The position numbers were made by a program, and so were the translations under genes. Under the pieces are notes generated by a model. The model ran no database searches, was not told where the DNA came from, and saw nothing but the letters and a program-made list of their open reading frames with translations. Shown in pieces: positions 6,690-9,237 of a stretch of DNA of 9,237 nt. Origin of the DNA: Oscillospiraceae bacterium (GTDB taxonomy: Bacteria; Bacillota; Clostridia; Oscillospirales; Ruminococcaceae); assembly GCA_003531585.1 (NCBI GenBank), contig DQFX01000018.1:1-9237 (forward strand), written 5' to 3'. Positions within the stretch are counted from its first letter, which is position 1, and each line of letters opens with the position of its first letter.

Positions 6690-7601
6690 ATGTCATTCAG
6701 TTCAGATATCAAGAAGGAATTATGCGATGTCAGGGAGCTTTCCCCGCAGCAGGCGGAAGCAATGCTCTACGGCATAATGTACGCTTCCCGCATGGACGAG
6801 GGCAGGCCGCTGATACAGACCGAAAACATCGACCTGATGAACGCCGCCGCGGAGCTGATACGGGCGGTATTCCCGAATGTCCGCACCGGAATAGTGCGGC
6901 TGGTGAAGAATTCCGGCTCGCTTTATACTCTGAAGATACGCAGCGGCTGGGAGGATATCGCGGAGCGGTTCGGGGATTTCAGCTCGATAAGCAGGGAGGC
7001 GGTCAGCGGCGGCGACGAGGAAAGCGGAGCTTTCCTGCGGGGAGTGTTCGTGAGCTGCGGCTCCGTCACCGACCCCAACAAGGAGTATCACCTTGAGCTG
7101 GTGCTCCCCGAGAACGACCGCACTCCGGCGCTGCTGGATTTCATCGCGGAGCATGGAATGTCCCTCAAGGAGACCGCCAGGGGCGGAGCGCGCTCCAAGA
7201 AAACGGTGCTGTACGCGAAGGAGAGCGAGCTTATCGAGGACTGCCTGACCTATATCGGCGCCGCAAACCACTCTATGGAGATAATGCAGGTGAAGATAGT
7301 CAAGGATTTCCGCAACCGTGTGAACCGCTCGGTGAACTGCGAAAACGCGAACCTTGACAAAACGGTGGCGGCGTCCAACAAGAGCACCGCGGATATCGAG
7401 TACATATTCAGCACCATGGGCGCGGACTGGCTTTCCCCCGACCTGCGGGAGACCGCGCGGCTGCGCGTGGAGAATCCGGAGATGTCCCTGTCGGAGCTGT
7501 GCGGAATGTTCCCCGAGAAGATAAGCCGCAGCGGGCTGAATCACCGGTTAAAAAAGCTGTCGAAGCTCGCCGAGGAGCTGAGAAGCTCCAGACCGGAATG
7601 A
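6690..7601 (+). CDS. whiA: DNA-binding regulator WhiA
   Basis: This 303-residue protein is WhiA, known as a sporulation regulator in Streptomyces and linked to cell division and chromosome segregation in Bacillus. The N-terminal part is a degenerate LAGLIDADG homing-endonuclease fold, recognisable by FLRGVFVSCGSV (115-126) followed by DPNKEYHLEL. The linker signature NLDKTVAAS (221-229) precedes a C-terminal helix-turn-helix region (about 266-297, SLSELCGMF then SGLNHRLKKL). The catalytic acidic residues of true homing endonucleases are not evident, as in other WhiA proteins. The start ATG is preceded by GGAGAGG (6678-6684). In many Bacillota whiA follows rapZ and yvcK; here yfcE is directly upstream, 13 bases away, and neither rapZ nor yvcK is in the window. 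It is the last gene of the rightward cluster. Confidence 0.95.
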   Translation: MSFSSDIKKELCDVRELSPQQAEAMLYGIMYASRMDEGRPLIQTENIDLMNAAAELIRAVFPNVRTGIVRLVKNSGSLYTLKIRSGWEDIAERFGDFSSISREAVSGGDEESGAFLRGVFVSCGSVTDPNKEYHLELVLPENDRTPALLDFIAEHGMSLKETARGGARSKKTVLYAKESELIEDCLTYIGAANHSMEIMQVKIVKDFRNRVNRSVNCENANLDKTVAASNKSTADIEYIFSTMGADWLSPDLRETARLRVENPEMSLSELCGMFPEKISRSGLNHRLKKLSKLAEELRSSRPE

Positions 7602-7611
7602 CTGCGGCGGC

Positions 7612-7668
7612 TTTCCGTTATGCATGAAAAAAGGCTTGCTAATTAACGGAAATTAGTCATTATTTCCG
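7612..7668 (+). other. Mutually exclusive hairpins after whiA
   Basis: TTTCCGTTA (7612-7620) pairs perfectly with TAACGGAAA (7644-7652) over a 23-base loop. The same CGGAAAT (7647-7653) can instead pair with ATTTCCG (7662-7668) over an 8-base loop. Neither hairpin is followed by a T-run, so this is not a canonical terminator. It may be an mRNA 3'-end stabilising structure or a weak, factor-assisted terminator for the whiA transcript. Confidence 0.5.
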
Positions 7669-7680
7669 ATGGATTTCCCC

Positions 7681-7709
7681 TTGACAAATATATAAGTATA
7701 TGATATACT
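7681..7709 (+). promoter_or_regulatory. metK promoter (sigma-A type, extended -10)
   Basis: A perfect -35 TTGACA (7681-7686), a 17-base spacer, and -10 TATACT (7704-7709) preceded by TG one base away (7701-7702, extended -10). The predicted start is near 7716-7718, about 10 bases before the first pairing strand of the SAM riboswitch, exactly where a riboswitch leader should begin. Confidence 0.9.
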
Positions 7710-7725
7710 AATAATCGACAAAAAA

Positions 7726-7870
7726 CCTTATCAAGAGCGGCTTCGTGCGTTATGCGGGGGACTGGTCCCTATGAAGCCCGGCAACCTCTCCTGTTGATAC
7801 CCGTGGTTTTCCACGGTGCGGAGGGAAAAGGTGCTACTTCCTGCGGCGGTTATCCGGCCGAAAGATAAGG
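7726..7870 (+). ncRNA. SAM-I (S-box) riboswitch aptamer
   Basis: The conserved S-box blocks are all present. P1 strand CCTTATC (7726-7732) is followed by AAGAG; then GGGACTGG (7758-7765), ATGAAGCCCGGCAACC (7771-7786), AGGTGCTACTTCCTGC (7829-7844) and GAAAGATAAGG (7860-7870). GATAAGG (7864-7870) closes P1 with 7 bp. P3 is formed by 7786-7791 with 7820-7825, capped by the hairpin CCGTGG-TTTT-CCACGG (7801-7816). P4 lies at 7844-7860. The RNA binds S-adenosylmethionine and turns off the downstream gene, here metK, which makes that ligand. The 5' side of P2 (7738-7757) seems longer than in the best-known examples. Confidence 0.97.
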
Positions 7871-7911
7871 AGTGATACGAATTTCGGCTCACTCCTTGGA
7901 GTGAGTTTTTT
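7867..7911 (+). terminator. Riboswitch expression platform: terminator and competing antiterminator
   Basis: The terminator stem is CTCACTC (7888-7894) with GAGTGAG (7899-7905) and a CTTG loop, then six T (7906-7911). AAGGAGTGA (7867-7875) is the exact complement of TCACTCCTT (7889-7897), giving a 9-bp antiterminator that uses the 3' strand of P1. With SAM bound, P1 holds 7864-7870, the terminator forms and transcription stops. Without SAM the antiterminator forms and metK is made. All pairings are seen directly in the sequence. Confidence 0.94.
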
Positions 7912-7958
7912 GTTTACAGAGAAGTACGGAACATACACAATTCAGAAAGGAAAAACGA

Positions 7959-9131
7959 ATGAGCAAGTATTTATTCACCTCCGAGAGCGTAACCGAGGGA
8001 CATCCCGACAAAATCTGCGACAACATTTCCGACGCTATCCTCGACGCTATTCTTGAGCAGGATCCCATGGGCAGAGTTGCCTGCGAGACCCTCACCACCA
8101 CCGGTATGGTAACAGTAATGGGCGAGATCACCACCACAGCGCAGATCGACATTCCATCCATCGTGCGCAAGACTGTCCGCGACATCGGCTACACCAGCTC
8201 CGAGTACGGCTTTGACGCTAATAGCTGCGCGGTATTCACCACCATCGACAAGCAGTCCCCTGATATTGCAATGGGCGTAAACAACGCGCTCGAGGGCAGA
8301 GCCGAGAACGCACACGACACCGGCGCCGGCGACCAGGGCATGATGTTCGGCTACGCATGCACCGAAACTCCGGAGCTCATGCCTATGCCGATAAGCCTCG
8401 CGCACAAGCTCGCGAAGAAGCTCACAGCAGTCCGCAAGGACGGCACGATCCCCTACCTGCTCCCGGACGGAAAGACCCAGGTTACGGTAGAGTACGACAG
8501 CGGCAAGCCTGTCCGCGTTGATACAGTCGTTGTATCCTCGCAGCATCTTGCTTCCGCTGCACTGGAGCAGATCCGCGCTGACATTATCGAGAAGGTCATC
8601 AAGCCAACCATTCCGGCTGAGCTTCTCGACGCTCAGACCAAGTACTACATCAATCCTACAGGAAGATTCGTTGTGGGCGGTCCTATGGGCGACAGCGGCC
8701 TGACCGGCAGAAAGATCATTGTTGATACTTACGGCGGATACTCCCGTCACGGCGGCGGAGCATTCTCCGGCAAGGATCCGACAAAGGTTGACCGTTCGGC
8801 GGCGTACATGGCTCGCTATGCAGCAAAGAACGTAGTAGCTGCCGGGCTTGCTGAGAAGGCTGAGATACAGGTCGCATACGCTATCGGCGTTGCGAAGCCG
8901 GTTTCCATTTTCGTTGACACATTCGGCACCGGCAAGGTCGATGACGATGTTATTTCCGCGGCAGTAGCTGAGGTGTTCGATTTCAGACCGGCTGCGATTA
9001 TTGAGGCGCTGGGTCTGCGTAAGCCGCAGTATAAAGCTCTGGCGGCGTATGGTCATATGGGCCGTGAGGATCTTGATGTTGCATGGGAGCGTACGGATAA
9101 GGTCGACGCGCTCAAAGCGGCAATCAAGTAA
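7959..9131 (+). CDS. metK: S-adenosylmethionine synthase (methionine adenosyltransferase)
   Basis: This 390-residue cytosolic enzyme makes S-adenosylmethionine from methionine and ATP, releasing phosphate and diphosphate. Substrate and metal motifs are intact: GHPDK (14-18), the first family signature GAGDQG (122-127) and the second GGGAFSGKD (265-273) followed by PTKVDRSAAY. The length is normal for a bacterial MetK, which works as a tetramer. AAAGGA (7946-7951) lies 7 bases before the ATG. It is a single-gene unit with its own promoter, a SAM-I riboswitch for feedback control and a terminator directly after the stop. Codon use is closer to groEL than to the ATPase-helicase genes, in keeping with high expression. 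Confidence 0.98.
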   Translation: MSKYLFTSESVTEGHPDKICDNISDAILDAILEQDPMGRVACETLTTTGMVTVMGEITTTAQIDIPSIVRKTVRDIGYTSSEYGFDANSCAVFTTIDKQSPDIAMGVNNALEGRAENAHDTGAGDQGMMFGYACTETPELMPMPISLAHKLAKKLTAVRKDGTIPYLLPDGKTQVTVEYDSGKPVRVDTVVVSSQHLASAALEQIRADIIEKVIKPTIPAELLDAQTKYYINPTGRFVVGGPMGDSGLTGRKIIVDTYGGYSRHGGGAFSGKDPTKVDRSAAYMARYAAKNVVAAGLAEKAEIQVAYAIGVAKPVSIFVDTFGTGKVDDDVISAAVAEVFDFRPAAIIEALGLRKPQYKALAAYGHMGREDLDVAWERTDKVDALKAAIK

Positions 9132-9139
9132 TTAAAATT

Positions 9140-9167
9140 ATCCCCGGAGTGTTCTCCGGGGATTTTT
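9140..9167 (+). terminator. Rho-independent terminator of metK
   Basis: A 10-bp perfect stem ATCCCCGGAG (9140-9149) / CTCCGGGGAT (9154-9163) with a TGTT loop, running into TTTTT (9163-9167). It starts 9 bases after the metK stop. Confidence 0.95.
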
Positions 9168-9217
9168 GTGCGGATTGATAAATTGGTGCTTGTAGGCGAA
9201 ACGCTGCTTGTGAGAGA

Positions 9218-9234
9218 AAACTATAATTTAGCGG
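9218..9234 (-). repeat. Right copy of 17-bp inverted end repeat
   Basis: AAACTATAATTTAGCGG is the exact reverse complement of 121-137. A further shared piece, AGGCGAAAC at 9194-9202, is the reverse complement of 24-32 inside the left palindrome chain. This suggests both ends carry members of one intergenic repeat family. The repeat probably continues beyond the window. Confidence 0.65.
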
Positions 9235-9237
9235 CGA

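Noticed and set aside
7971..9056. Minus-strand open frame of 361 codons opposite metK
   Set aside because: It is antisense to an unambiguous metK, with no motif or ribosome binding site; a coding shadow.
121..9234. Composite transposon or integrative element bounded by the 17-bp inverted repeats
   Set aside because: The segment holds housekeeping genes (groESL, whiA, metK) and no transposase or integrase. The repeats sit in ordinary intergenic repeat-like sequence, so they are reported only as repeats.

Overview
The window looks like chromosomal DNA from a Gram-positive Bacillota, most likely a gut-type Clostridia in the Ruminococcus/Oscillospiraceae range. Supporting signs are a perfect CIRCE operator in front of groES-groEL, an S-box (SAM-I) riboswitch with its own terminator in front of metK, a whiA gene, strong AGGAGG-type ribosome binding sites, and GC-rich palindromic intergenic repeats. 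The family-level placement is inference.

Layout: bases 1-297 hold no gene. They contain a chain of palindromes (6-84), a 17-bp motif that recurs inverted at the far right end, and two hairpin terminators reading leftward. groES and groEL are read leftward (2238 to 298) from a CIRCE-controlled promoter near 2306-2338. Divergent from them, a rightward cluster of four closely spaced genes starts at 2536: a BrxC/BrxD-family P-loop ATPase, an Lhr/BrxHI-type superfamily II helicase, a YfcE-type metallophosphodiesterase, and the regulator WhiA (gaps 32, 11 and 13 bases). After whiA come a set of mutually exclusive hairpins, a near-consensus promoter, the SAM-I riboswitch with terminator and antiterminator, metK, and a strong terminator. 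The last 70 bases hold the second copy of the end repeat.

How the genes fit together: groESL (protein folding) and metK (S-adenosylmethionine synthesis) are housekeeping units, each with a classical switch (HrcA/CIRCE; SAM riboswitch). The notable part is the ATPase-helicase pair. It matches the BrxD + BrxHI pair of type 2 BREX phage defence, but no PglX methylase, PglZ phosphatase, PglW kinase, PglY or TerB-domain gene is present in the window. The pair instead sits at the head of what looks like a housekeeping operon with yfcE and whiA, and its codon use resembles those two genes. It may be a stand-alone DNA-processing or defence module, or a domesticated one.
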